Assembly (NCBI GenBank): GCA_913056375.1
Contig: CAJXNF010000109.1
Coordinates: 1 to 8,213 of the forward strand
DNA length: 8,213 bases
Source of the DNA: an uncultured Pseudomonadota bacterium
GTDB taxonomy: Bacteria; SAR324; NAC60-12
Direction of reading: 5' to 3'
Of the stretch, positions 1 through 7,153 are shown piece by piece. A program made the translations under genes and the position numbers. How positions within the stretch are numbered: position 1 is the first letter of the stretch; every line of letters begins with the position of its first letter. The notes under the pieces were generated by a model, which made no database searches, had not been told where the DNA came from, and was given only the letters and a program-made list of their open reading frames with translations.

Positions 1-681
1 CCTGATATCCCAATTCTTCACGGGATAAACATTCGAATCAAAAAAAATGCTTTAGCCCTCGTAATTGGGCCAAACGGTGCCGGGAAGTCTACCTTGATCA
101 AAGCAATTGCTGGTGTCGTTCCAAGCTTTTCCGGAAAAATAGAGATTGGAGGTAAATCATTACGGGGCATTCGTCCTGATCAATTGGGTGAATTTGGGAT
201 CTCCTATGTTCCACAGACAGAAAACATCTTCCGCAACCTGAGTGTCAAAAGGAATATTGAACTCGTCTTGGGCTTAGCTGGCCAGAAACATTCTGGCCAA
301 TTCGAAGAACTGATGGATTTATTCCCAGCTCTTTCAGAAAAATTGACAGCAAAGGCAAGTACTCTCTCCGGAGGACAACGACAAATGCTTGCTTTGGCAA
401 TGGCCTTGGCAAAAAAACCCAGCATTCTTTTGATGGATGAACCTTCTGCTGGCCTTTCACCGAAGGTTGCAGAGGAGGTCCTTTCCTTCACTAAGAGCCT
501 CACCGAACAACAAGTGACGATTCTATTAGTTGAACAAAACGTTAAGCAGGCCCTTGAAGTAGCTGACCATTGTTACATCCTGGCTGAGGGCAGGAATCAA
601 CTCGACGATACCGCAAAAAGATTGATTGGGAATCCACTCATCAGCGAAATTTTTATGGGTAGCAAAAGAATGGCAAGCTGA
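1..681 (+). CDS. livF: LivF-type branched-chain amino acid ABC transporter ATP-binding protein (5' partial)
   Basis: Cytoplasmic ATPase subunit that drives a HAAT-family (Liv) importer by binding and hydrolysing ATP; it pairs with a LivG subunit not seen here. The reading frame is open from base 1, so the N-terminus is outside the window; 226 residues are visible. Visible motifs: Walker A GPNGAGKST (residues 23-31 of the visible part), a Q-loop in YVPQTENIF, the ABC signature LSGGQRQ, and Walker B ILLMDEPSAGLSP. The position after Walker B reads LLVEQN, with Gln where other ABC ATPases have the H-loop His; this is typical of LivF/LivG proteins. A TTG at base 94 is not the start, because the Walker A motif lies upstream of it in the same frame. 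The stop overlaps the next gene's ATG by one base (TGATG), which indicates translational coupling. Family assignment is secure; the substrate is not determined. Confidence 0.95.
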   Translation, partial: PDIPILHGINIRIKKNALALVIGPNGAGKSTLIKAIAGVVPSFSGKIEIGGKSLRGIRPDQLGEFGISYVPQTENIFRNLSVKRNIELVLGLAGQKHSGQFEELMDLFPALSEKLTAKASTLSGGQRQMLALAMALAKKPSILLMDEPSAGLSPKVAEEVLSFTKSLTEQQVTILLVEQNVKQALEVADHCYILAEGRNQLDDTAKRLIGNPLISEIFMGSKRMAS

Positions 682-1595
682 TGATCCAGCATCTCCTTGA
701 TGGAATCTTGGTCGGTTCAATCCTCTCTCTCGGAGCTATTGGATTAACCTTGGTGATGCACACGCTGCGATTCGCCAATTTTTCCCATGCGGAACTGCTC
801 TCAGTAGGTGCCTACGCAGCATTGGTTTTCGATGGCATCTTCGGGGCGCTCTACCCCCAAATCCGCAGTACTCTAGATCCACTCAGTCTTACCTGGAGCC
901 TTATTCTCGCAATTCTGTTTGCGATGATCGTAACCGGCCTCTCTGCCATCTTGATTGACAAGCTAGTCTTTCGCAGAATCCGAGAAAAAGGAGATGAACT
1001 ATCGATGGTCTTTGCCTCCTTTGGGGTCGCGATGGTTCTTAGGAATCTGATCTCTCTTTTCTTTGGCTTGAAATCACAACTCTTCTCAAACGACATCGCC
1101 TTTGCCATCGTGATCAGCAGAGATCCGATGATCCTGGTCAAACCCGATCAGGTCTTCGTGTTAGTAGCAGCTCTGATGGTAATGCTACTTTTTCATCTGA
1201 TTTTGTCTCGAACAACCTTTGGCTATGCGCTACAAGCCGTTGCAGAGAACCCTGTTCTCGCCCAAATTTCCGGTGTCAATCTCTCTAGAATGTTAAAGAT
1301 GATCTGGCTGATCGGAGGATCTTTGGCAGCGCTTTCAGGAATATTTTATGGATTGAACAACCAGATAAATCCTGTCATCGGTCGGGATCTTGTTTTGCCA
1401 ATCTTTGCTGCCACGATTGCTGGGGGCATTGGTTCGGTTTACGGTGCTGTTCTGGGTGGTTTTTTGGTGGGGATTGCATCCAACCTGGTATTGATGATTC
1501 TGCCCTCGGGCTACAGCCCTGCGGTTCCCTTTCTGATCATCTTGGGAGTGCTCATCCTTCGACCGAATGGAATTCTCGGTGAGGCCAGAGCATGA
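681..1595 (+). CDS. livH: LivH-type branched-chain amino acid ABC transporter permease
   Basis: Inner-membrane permease, one of two that form the translocation path of a Liv-type importer. The 304 residues are mostly hydrophobic, with about eight predicted membrane spans, a usual length for LivH. Residues about 177-199 (RTTFGYALQAVAENP, then SGVN) form the cytoplasmic coupling loop of BPD_transp_2 permeases that contacts the ATPase; IAGGIGSVYGAVLGG (247-260) and the C-terminal LRPNGILGE are also family hallmarks. The start overlaps the LivF stop by one base and the stop overlaps the LivM start by four (ATGA), so the three genes are one coupled operon. No strong Shine-Dalgarno precedes the ATG, consistent with coupling. 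Amino acids, amides and urea all use this permease family, so the name livH reflects family rather than proven substrate. Confidence 0.95.
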   Translation: MIQHLLDGILVGSILSLGAIGLTLVMHTLRFANFSHAELLSVGAYAALVFDGIFGALYPQIRSTLDPLSLTWSLILAILFAMIVTGLSAILIDKLVFRRIREKGDELSMVFASFGVAMVLRNLISLFFGLKSQLFSNDIAFAIVISRDPMILVKPDQVFVLVAALMVMLLFHLILSRTTFGYALQAVAENPVLAQISGVNLSRMLKMIWLIGGSLAALSGIFYGLNNQINPVIGRDLVLPIFAATIAGGIGSVYGAVLGGFLVGIASNLVLMILPSGYSPAVPFLIILGVLILRPNGILGEARA

Positions 1596-2527
1596 TCGGA
1601 CTGATTTCTTATCTTGTCTTCTTTGCCACAGTCGCTTCAATTCTTGCCATTGCAGTTCTGGGGCTAAACCTTCAATGGGGCAATACAGGACTTTTCAATG
1701 GCGGAGTCGCGGCTTTTTTTGGGGCAGGTGCCTATGGGTTAATTCTTTTGGGTGGAACAGAGCAGGCGGATCATATTGGAGGATTTGAACTGTTTTATCC
1801 GGTTGCCCTTGTTGGTGGAATTCTGCTTTCGGGATTGATCGCATGGGTTGTTGGAATTCTCACCATTCGACTGCGGAGAGACTACCTTGCGATCGCGACC
1901 TTTGGGGTAGCTGTTGCGTTTGAAAATCTCATGCGCAATGCAGAATGGCTATCAGGAGGTGCCAAGGGAATGAGAGGCTTTGAACGGCCTTTTGAAGATT
2001 CCATCGCAGACCCATTCGTGTTCAATATTATTTTTTTCTGCTTTTCCGTTTTAGTACTTCTGGGTGTCTATCTATTTTTAGAGAAGTTGATCCGCTCCCC
2101 CTTTGGACGGTTGCTGAGAGCAATTCGAGAAGATGAAGTTGCCGCACAATCTCTTGGTAAAGCCCCAAATCAAGTGCGGTTAACAGCGTTTGTCGTAGGT
2201 TCCATGATTATGGGACTAGCAGGTGGGCTCTATGCGACTTTCTACGCATTTGTCAGTCCACAAGATGTCTTGCCGACATTGACTTTCCAAATTTGGGCAA
2301 TGCTGATAGTAGGTGGCTCTGGGAATAACCAAGGGGGAATCCTTGGGGCATTTCTTATCTGGGCTGCATGGACAGCAAGTGGCTGGATGCTCTCAAAATT
2401 TGCTCCTGTTGAAGCTCAACTCTACACAGGGACCCTGCAATACATTATGATCGGCATGATTATTGTGGGAATGCTTCTTTGGCGACCGCAAGGACTATTG
2501 CCAGAAAAGCTTATCGTGTCGCAATAG
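1592..2527 (+). CDS. livM: LivM-type branched-chain amino acid ABC transporter permease
   Basis: Second inner-membrane permease of the importer. It has 311 residues and about eight to nine hydrophobic spans; LivM proteins of this length lack the extra N-terminal part of the longer E. coli form. Hallmarks visible: NLQWGNTGLFNGG near residues 26-38, LRRDYLAIATFG (94-105), the coupling loop RSPFGRLLRAIREDEVAAQ (168-186), the glycine-rich LIVGGSGNNQGGILGA (238-253) and the C-terminal WRPQGLLPEK. It begins with an ATGA overlap with LivH; GTGAGG about nine bases before the ATG can serve as ribosome binding site. It would heterodimerise with the LivH-type subunit. Specificity cannot be read from the permease. 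Confidence 0.95.
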   Translation: MIGLISYLVFFATVASILAIAVLGLNLQWGNTGLFNGGVAAFFGAGAYGLILLGGTEQADHIGGFELFYPVALVGGILLSGLIAWVVGILTIRLRRDYLAIATFGVAVAFENLMRNAEWLSGGAKGMRGFERPFEDSIADPFVFNIIFFCFSVLVLLGVYLFLEKLIRSPFGRLLRAIREDEVAAQSLGKAPNQVRLTAFVVGSMIMGLAGGLYATFYAFVSPQDVLPTLTFQIWAMLIVGGSGNNQGGILGAFLIWAAWTASGWMLSKFAPVEAQLYTGTLQYIMIGMIIVGMLLWRPQGLLPEKLIVSQ

Positions 2528-2529
2528 GG

Positions 2530-2566
2530 AGATGACGCACTTTCCTATTGGTCCAATGACTCATCT
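2530..2566 (+). other. Nested dyad symmetry in the permease/binding-protein spacer
   Basis: AGATGA (2530-2535) is complementary to TCATCT (2561-2566), and between them lies the odd palindrome ATTGG-T-CCAAT (2547-2557). The spacer is the only non-overlapping junction in the transporter operon. The structure could be an mRNA element that sets separate expression or stability for the binding-protein gene, or an operator. Arms are short, so chance is possible. No T-tract follows, so it is not an intrinsic terminator. Confidence 0.25.
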
Positions 2567-2582
2567 GCGTCTACTTGTAAAT

Positions 2583-2588
2583 GGGAGA
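2583..2588 (+). promoter_or_regulatory. Ribosome binding site deciding the binding-protein start
   Basis: GGGAGA contains GGAG, matching the anti-Shine-Dalgarno, and ends about five bases before the ATG at 2593. An in-frame ATG at 2581 overlaps this site and has no comparable signal of its own, so 2593 is the better start. Confidence 0.65.
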
Positions 2589-2592
2589 ACTA

Positions 2593-3864
2593 ATGTTTGT
2601 TCGATTTTTCAAATCCTTTCGTTGCTTGCGACACGCGTTACTGCTGGGGATGGTTGGATTTTCCAGCACCGTGTATGCCCAGAATTGCACAACCAAGATT
2701 GGTGCAGTCTTACCAACATCTGTTGACTGGGGTCGTCCTATCGCAGCAACTGCTCAGTTTGCGGTCGATTTAGCCAATGATGCAGGGGGAGTTGCGGGTT
2801 GCCAGGTTGAGATGGTTCTAAGAGATACCCAAGTGGACCCAAAGGTCGGGGTTGATGCCGCAAAAGCCTTGGTCGATTTAGAAAAAGTCCCTGTTCTACT
2901 TGGAGCGGTTTCCAGTGGTGTAACGATTCCAATCCTGACCTCAGTCGCAGTGCCGGCTGGAGTGATGGAAGTTTCCTGCTGTTCCTCCTCCACAAAGATC
3001 ACGGCACTTGCTGAAGAAGGCAAAACCAAGGGATTGTGGTTCCGAACCTTTGCCACCTCTGGAGTACAAGCGGCCGTGGGAACCATGCTGGCTCGTGATC
3101 AGGGATACAAATCAGTCGTCGTCCTCTACAAAAACGATGATTGGGGTCAGGATATCTCGAAGTTGACCGTCAGAGCCATGAAATCTCTGGGAATCAACGT
3201 GACCAATTCAATTGCCATCAATGACGGTCAAGCTTCCTACCGCGCTGAGGTGACAGAAGCACTCAAAGGAAATCCTGAAGGCATCTACATGGCACTGTAT
3301 CCCAAGGAGGGGATTTCTGTCGTACGTGAATGGCTTTCACTTGGTGGATCACAAAACATGATCATGGCCAACTCAATGAAATCAGATGAATTCAAAGAGA
3401 GTGTTGGTTTGAAATATTTGAAGAACGCCCTGGGTACCGACACCGCCTCACCAAGAGTTGAATCTGCCTCCAAATTTGTAGAAATGTACAAGGCCCGATT
3501 CAATTCTGAACCAAATGGACCCGGGTTAGCCAACAGCTTCGATGCGACAATGGTTGCTCTGCTTGCAATGGAAGCTGCAGGACCCAACGCTTCTGGGACT
3601 CAGATTGCCGCTCAAGTTGGCAAGGTCACTGATCCCAAAGGAACCCCCATCAAAGCTGATACGGCTGGATTCAAAAAGGCCAAGGAAGTACTGAAAAGCG
3701 GGGGATCTGTCATGTATCAGGGTGCCACCGGCAACGTGCGTTTCGACGCTAATGGCGATGTTTCTGCCCCCGCTGTCGCATGGAGTTTTACGGAATCAGG
3801 GACCAAGGAGGAGCGCTATATCACGCTGGAGGAAGTAGATGCGTTCATGGCCACCATGCAATAA
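2593..3864 (+). CDS. Periplasmic substrate-binding protein of a branched-chain amino acid-type ABC transporter
   Basis: Type I periplasmic binding protein (Peripla_BP_6 / LivK-like) that should deliver the solute to the LivHM permeases encoded upstream. From the 2593 ATG it has 423 residues. Residues 1-29 are a Sec signal peptide: basic start (MFVRFFKSFR), hydrophobic core, cleavage after VYA before QNC. No lipobox is present, so the mature protein is probably soluble in the periplasm. Mature features typical of the fold: KIGAVLPTS (35-43), DLANDAGGVAG (59-69), LRDTQVDPKVGVDAAKAL (76-93), the ligand-loop region at 126-134, VVVLYKNDDWGQD (175-187), and NVRFDANGDVSAPAVAWSF (381-399). The ligand-loop region reads VSCCSSST, with adjacent cysteines C129-C130; C32 and C70 are also in the mature part. 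An alternative ATG at 2581 would add four residues. It ends 29 bases from the convergent gene. The ligand could be an amino acid, an amide or a related acid; I cannot tell which. Confidence 0.92.
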   Translation: MFVRFFKSFRCLRHALLLGMVGFSSTVYAQNCTTKIGAVLPTSVDWGRPIAATAQFAVDLANDAGGVAGCQVEMVLRDTQVDPKVGVDAAKALVDLEKVPVLLGAVSSGVTIPILTSVAVPAGVMEVSCCSSSTKITALAEEGKTKGLWFRTFATSGVQAAVGTMLARDQGYKSVVVLYKNDDWGQDISKLTVRAMKSLGINVTNSIAINDGQASYRAEVTEALKGNPEGIYMALYPKEGISVVREWLSLGGSQNMIMANSMKSDEFKESVGLKYLKNALGTDTASPRVESASKFVEMYKARFNSEPNGPGLANSFDATMVALLAMEAAGPNASGTQIAAQVGKVTDPKGTPIKADTAGFKKAKEVLKSGGSVMYQGATGNVRFDANGDVSAPAVAWSFTESGTKEERYITLEEVDAFMATMQ

Positions 3865-3868
3865 GCTG

Positions 3869-3892
3869 TTGAGGAAGCACTAAACTCTTCAA
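3869..3892. terminator. Weak hairpin between convergent genes, possible bidirectional terminator
   Basis: TTGAGGA (3869-3875) can pair with TCTTCAA (3886-3892), seven pairs including one G-T, around a ten-base loop. It lies in the 29-base gap where the transporter operon and the minus-strand genes converge, a natural place for a terminator. The stem is weak and neither side has a T-tract, so this is only a candidate. Confidence 0.2.
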
Positions 3893-3893
3893 T

Positions 3894-5369
3894 CTAGTTG
3901 AGGTTGTTGTCATTTCTAACCAATGCATCAGCCTCAATCTCGACTAAGTATTCCCCTACCAATCCCCCCACCTGAAGAAGAGTGTTCGCAGGTTTGATTT
4001 GACCAAAGACACGACCATGAGCCTTTGAAACAGCCAAGGTATCCTCTACGTTCACAAGGTAGATCCTTGTGCGAATCACATCTTTCATCGACGCGCCCAA
4101 GGCTTCCAAGGCGGCTGAAATTTTGTCGAGGATAAAAGTCGTTTGTGCGGCGGCATCTCCTCTAGCGACGATGCGGCTATGTCCAGCAGTTGCTGTAGTT
4201 CCCGAAACTACAATCAAATCACCAATCCGCTGGGCACGGCAATATCCTGCAATATCCTCCCACTCACTACCTGAGAGAACTTGGTTAGCATCGCCCCTGC
4301 TCTCACTCGGATTGCTTACGAATATTTTTTCCACTTGTTCCAGGTGATGAGAGAGATCTCCCGTTGCTGTCAAAAAGGGTGGTTTTCTATATTCGTCACC
4401 GCAATCTCCAGGTACTGGAGTCGTTTCCTCAAAAGTTTTTTCAAGAGATTGAAAATCCTCGTCATTAAGTTCAAATTCGAAAAGTTCCATATTGTTCTGG
4501 CGATGCTGACTCTCCCCAAGCCGAGCTCCAATAATTACAGCCGCGACATGGTCTTGGGAGAGAACCCATTTTGTCGCCACATTGGCTACTGAAACTCGAT
4601 GTTTCTGAGCAATCTTCTCAGCTGCAGAAAGAATGGATTGAAAAGCATTCCAGCCTCCGGAGGATTCGATAAAGCGCCGATATTTCATCCGGCTCCAATC
4701 TGAAATCTTCTCTGGGTCGTCTTGACCCAACCATCTTTTGGATAGGAACCCCCCACAGAGTGTTCCGTAGGCTAGAATTTTCACCGCATGGTGTTTACAC
4801 ACTTCTTTGAGTGAACCTCCCGCCCTCCTATCCAACAATGAAAAACTAACTTGATTACTCCGGATGGGAATACCATCTGCCAGCGCAAGGTGTAGATGTG
4901 CAGCATCGAAATTGGTTACTCCCAACTCTTTGATGAGTCCTCTTTCTCGGAGTTCTGCGAGTTCGTGTAAAGCATCCAGCCAGGCCGGGTGCTGGAAAGT
5001 CCACCAGTGAAATTGTAGTAAGTCCAACTGTTCAACCCCGAGACGATCAAGACGTTCTTGGACTCCTTTTCTAACAACCTCCTTTGTCATTTGCCCAGGC
5101 ACCGGGCACCACTTGGTACAGGCAATTGGCTTATGTTGTTCATCTTGATATCGAGCCAAGAGTCTACCGGCAATCAATTCTGCACTTCCATAATGGTCAG
5201 CCATGTCAAAAGTGCCAAAGCCATCTTGGTAGTATTGCTCCAGTTCATTTGCTCCGTCTTCTGGATCAAATAAATGCCCCTCTTTCTCTATGTCTGCAAC
5301 TTGCCAGAGTCCTGTGATCAACTGATGGATGGATAATCCCCCAATTGAAGTTCGTGGAATTTTTTTCAT
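3894..5369 (-). CDS. Aldo/keto reductase fused to a C-terminal Rid (YjgF/UK114) family domain
   Basis: The 491-residue protein has two domains. Residues about 1-325 are a complete aldo/keto reductase, an NADPH-dependent carbonyl reductase/dehydrogenase of TIM-barrel fold. The catalytic tetrad is visible as D55 and Y60 (in DMADHYG), K86 (CTKW) and H121 (QFHWW). ELGVTNF (148-154), SNQVSFSLL (171-179) and the cofactor loop IIGARLGESQ (279-288) also fit. Residues about 326-365 are a polar linker. Residues about 366-487 are a Rid domain: SGSEWEDIAGYCRAQRIGD, VVSGTTAT, IRTRIYLVNVED, HGRVFG, LVEIEADALV. The arginine that RidA uses to bind the substrate carboxylate (PAR motif) is N462 here (PANT), as in Rid subgroups not credited with imine deaminase activity. 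The gene lies 61 bases downstream of a same-strand dehydrogenase and is probably co-transcribed with it. No clear Shine-Dalgarno precedes the ATG. Both domains are in one uninterrupted frame. The substrate is unknown. Confidence 0.92.
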   Translation of the reverse strand: MKKIPRTSIGGLSIHQLITGLWQVADIEKEGHLFDPEDGANELEQYYQDGFGTFDMADHYGSAELIAGRLLARYQDEQHKPIACTKWCPVPGQMTKEVVRKGVQERLDRLGVEQLDLLQFHWWTFQHPAWLDALHELAELRERGLIKELGVTNFDAAHLHLALADGIPIRSNQVSFSLLDRRAGGSLKEVCKHHAVKILAYGTLCGGFLSKRWLGQDDPEKISDWSRMKYRRFIESSGGWNAFQSILSAAEKIAQKHRVSVANVATKWVLSQDHVAAVIIGARLGESQHRQNNMELFEFELNDEDFQSLEKTFEETTPVPGDCGDEYRKPPFLTATGDLSHHLEQVEKIFVSNPSESRGDANQVLSGSEWEDIAGYCRAQRIGDLIVVSGTTATAGHSRIVARGDAAAQTTFILDKISAALEALGASMKDVIRTRIYLVNVEDTLAVSKAHGRVFGQIKPANTLLQVGGLVGEYLVEIEADALVRNDNNLN

Positions 5370-5430
5370 TTATACTTTTGGTGAAATTGCTGCGTTGAGA
5401 AATCTGAATTATGGAGTTGCATCAAAAAAA

Positions 5431-6327
5431 TCATTGGATCGTAAATCCTGATTCATCTTCAATCATTTTAATAACTTCCAAGTGATCAGCGTCAGGGGTC
5501 AGTTGCACAATTGCATCCTGCATAGTCTTCAAGACTTTGCGTAATACGGACACTTCTAGGTTATGATCATTTATCATTCCCTCAAAGGTACCAACATCTT
5601 TACAATGCAAACCAAAAGAAAAACCGTAGTCAAAAGTCCTTGATAGTACATGGTCAGGGAATCTCTGTTGTGAGACCCACGAGCGTCCAGAAGAGGTATT
5701 GATTGCTGACAGAGCTTTTTCTAAAGGAACATCAAAGGATTTTAACGTAATCATTGCCTCAGCTACGCTGAGAATGTTTGCCGCTAGCAAAGTATTATTG
5801 ACTGCTTTCACGGCATGACCAGATCCCACTGGACCGAGATGGACGAGGTTCTTTGCAAAGGATTGAATCAGTTCTTTCACAGCCTGAAATGCTTCCTCTT
5901 TTCCTCCAATCATTGCCGTCAGAGAACCCGAACTTGCGCCTGCTGGGCCGCCGGAGACCGCACAATCCAGATAGTCAACTTGATATTCCTGAAGCTGAGC
6001 CGCAATCTGCTGAGAAAGCTTGGGACTCCCGGAAGTAGCGTCAATCCAGTAACGAACACTTTCCAAGTTTTTTGGATCTCGGAGGGCTAAGTCAACGACG
6101 CTCTGCACATCCTTGGAGTTCGGCAAACAAGTCAGGATGACATTGGCTTCTGAAAAGCCCGCTGGCAGATCAACCCCCAGAAGATTAGGATGCTTTTCTT
6201 GAATCTCATCTCTGACTTGAAGATTGAGATCGTAAATCATTAACTGCTGGCTCGCTTCAGCAATCCTAATGCTGAGTGCACTCCCCAGATTTCCTAAACC
6301 AATAAATAAAATATTGCTAAGGTTCAT
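5431..6327 (-). CDS. NAD(P)-dependent beta-hydroxyacid dehydrogenase (3-hydroxyisobutyrate dehydrogenase / tartronate semialdehyde reductase family)
   Basis: Cytoplasmic oxidoreductase that interconverts a beta-hydroxyacid and its semialdehyde, or reduces a related carbonyl or imine, with NAD(P). From the ATG at 6327 it has 298 residues, normal for the family. The Rossmann motif GLGNLG is at 10-15. The substrate-binding motif DCAVSGGPAGASSGSL starts near 121; family members usually have DxPVSGG, so Ala replaces Pro. GPVGSGHAVKAVNNTLLA carries the expected catalytic lysine K174 followed by N177-N178, and a second conserved lysine, K243, is in HCKDVG. An in-frame GTG at 6336 would add three residues, but it lies inside the Shine-Dalgarno of the ATG, so I prefer 6327. 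It is the first gene of the minus-strand pair and shares a divergent promoter region with the F420 reductase-like gene. Exact substrate (hydroxyisobutyrate, tartronate semialdehyde, other) is open; some family members are imine reductases. Confidence 0.9.
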   Translation of the reverse strand: MNLSNILFIGLGNLGSALSIRIAEASQQLMIYDLNLQVRDEIQEKHPNLLGVDLPAGFSEANVILTCLPNSKDVQSVVDLALRDPKNLESVRYWIDATSGSPKLSQQIAAQLQEYQVDYLDCAVSGGPAGASSGSLTAMIGGKEEAFQAVKELIQSFAKNLVHLGPVGSGHAVKAVNNTLLAANILSVAEAMITLKSFDVPLEKALSAINTSSGRSWVSQQRFPDHVLSRTFDYGFSFGLHCKDVGTFEGMINDHNLEVSVLRKVLKTMQDAIVQLTPDADHLEVIKMIEDESGFTIQ

Positions 6328-6331
6328 TTTT

Positions 6332-6340
6332 ATCACCTTA
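6332..6340 (-). promoter_or_regulatory. Ribosome binding site of the beta-hydroxyacid dehydrogenase
   Basis: On the minus strand this reads TAAGGTGAT, close to the full anti-Shine-Dalgarno complement TAAGGAGGTGAT with three bases missing. It is followed by AAAA and the ATG at 6327. This is the clearest ribosome binding site in the window, and it shows that the upstream in-frame GTG (6336-6334) is part of the site rather than the start. Confidence 0.65.
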
Positions 6341-6484
6341 AAAAAATTAGATTAGTATTTGATTGCCTTGTATTTTTTATCATCCGAAATAAAAAAAAGA
6401 TTTGAAATATTCTAAGAGAAATACATGAATCAAATTTATTTAAGATTTTCTTTTATTCTAAAATTTTATTAAGTTTATATTACT
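6341..6484. promoter_or_regulatory. A+T-rich divergent intergenic region with presumed back-to-back promoters
   Basis: This gap separates the minus-strand dehydrogenase from the plus-strand reductase-like gene, so it must hold promoters for both directions unless transcription enters from elsewhere. Bases 6341-6480 have only 23 G/C of 140. Many sequences resemble -10 boxes, but none has a convincing -35 box at proper spacing, so I assign no promoter positions. ATTTGATT occurs at 6357-6364 and, inverted, at 6428-6435, a possible but unproven regulator site. No open reading frame, tRNA or hairpin with a T-tract is seen. Confidence 0.5.
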
Positions 6485-7153
6485 ATGACTGATATCAAAA
6501 AAATTGGCATTATTGGTGGTTCAGGTGCACTTGGATCTGCTTTAGCTAAAAGATTCATGAAAGAAAGCTTTGAAGTGACGATTGGGTCCAGATCCCCAGA
6601 AAAAGTGATCTCCAAAATTAGTGAATCAGACAAGAATTTGGATGTTCAGAATCTAAAGATCCAAGGAATTGCTCAAACTGCCAGTGAAAGTGATTTGATT
6701 TTTCTGACGGTACCTTTTGCAGCTCATCAAAAAACTGTTCATGAAATCAAGCATCATGTGCACGGGAAAATTGTGGTTGATACTACCGTTCCCCTCGTTC
6801 CTCCGAAAGTTGCGAGGGTGCAGTTACCTGACTCAGGATGTGTTGCTCGTAAGACTCAAGAGATGTTGGGGAATGATGTTCAAGTTGTCTCTGCCTTACA
6901 CAACGTGGCAGCAACAGCACTTGCCAAATCTGAAACACCCGATGGTGAGGTAATGGTCTTCGGTAACAATAAAGAAGCCAGAGAAACTGTGATTCAATTG
7001 ATTTCAAAAATTTCTTTGAAAGGATGGCATTGTGGATCTATCGACAATGCTGTGGTTGCTGAAAGTTTAACTCCTGTTCTAATTTTTATGAATAAATTTT
7101 ACAGCTTCAAGGGTTCTGGAATTAAAATTGTTGATGAAAATATGAATGAATAA
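6485..7153 (+). CDS. NADPH-dependent F420 reductase-like (Fno/NpdG family) NAD(P)-binding protein
   Basis: Rossmann oxidoreductase resembling F420H2:NADP+ oxidoreductase, which moves hydride between coenzyme F420 and NADP(H). It has 222 residues, close to the family's usual 210-225. The nucleotide site is IGIIGGSGALGSALAKRF (7-24), with S35-R36 at the end of strand two, a typical 2'-phosphate (NADP) contact. The middle has FLTVPFAAH (73-81), VVDTTVPLVPP (97-107) and VVSALHNVAATAL (134-146). The C-terminus has GNNKEA (160-165), the CGSIDNAVVAESLTPVLI stretch (183-200) and GSGIKIV, all in family order. Whether it uses F420 cannot be decided; relatives occur in bacteria with and without F420. 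No clear Shine-Dalgarno precedes the ATG. Codons are visibly more A/T-rich than in the transporter genes. The aminotransferase follows after 47 bases on the same strand, so the two are probably co-transcribed. Confidence 0.85.
   Translation: MTDIKKIGIIGGSGALGSALAKRFMKESFEVTIGSRSPEKVISKISESDKNLDVQNLKIQGIAQTASESDLIFLTVPFAAHQKTVHEIKHHVHGKIVVDTTVPLVPPKVARVQLPDSGCVARKTQEMLGNDVQVVSALHNVAATALAKSETPDGEVMVFGNNKEARETVIQLISKISLKGWHCGSIDNAVVAESLTPVLIFMNKFYSFKGSGIKIVDENMNE

Noticed and set aside
94..681. A shorter ATPase gene starting at the TTG at 94
   Set aside because: The same frame is open to base 1 and the Walker A motif lies mostly upstream of this TTG, so the gene is simply cut by the window edge.
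2463..2726. Open frame of 87 codons across the permease/binding-protein junction, with an internal ATG at 2532 after a GGGA
   Set aside because: It overlaps the end of the permease and the signal peptide region of the binding protein in another frame, has an unremarkable composition and resembles no known family; both flanking genes are secure.
2738..3086. Minus-strand open frames opposite the binding-protein gene
   Set aside because: They are antisense shadows of a strongly conserved coding frame; their translations show no recognisable domain.
4069..5317. Several plus-strand open frames opposite the AKR-Rid gene
   Set aside because: The minus-strand frame carries all the domain motifs without interruption, so the opposite frames are shadows.
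6341..6480. Replication origin or plasmid iteron region suggested by the low G+C
   Set aside because: No DnaA-box cluster, tandem iterons or replication genes are present; a divergent promoter region explains it better.
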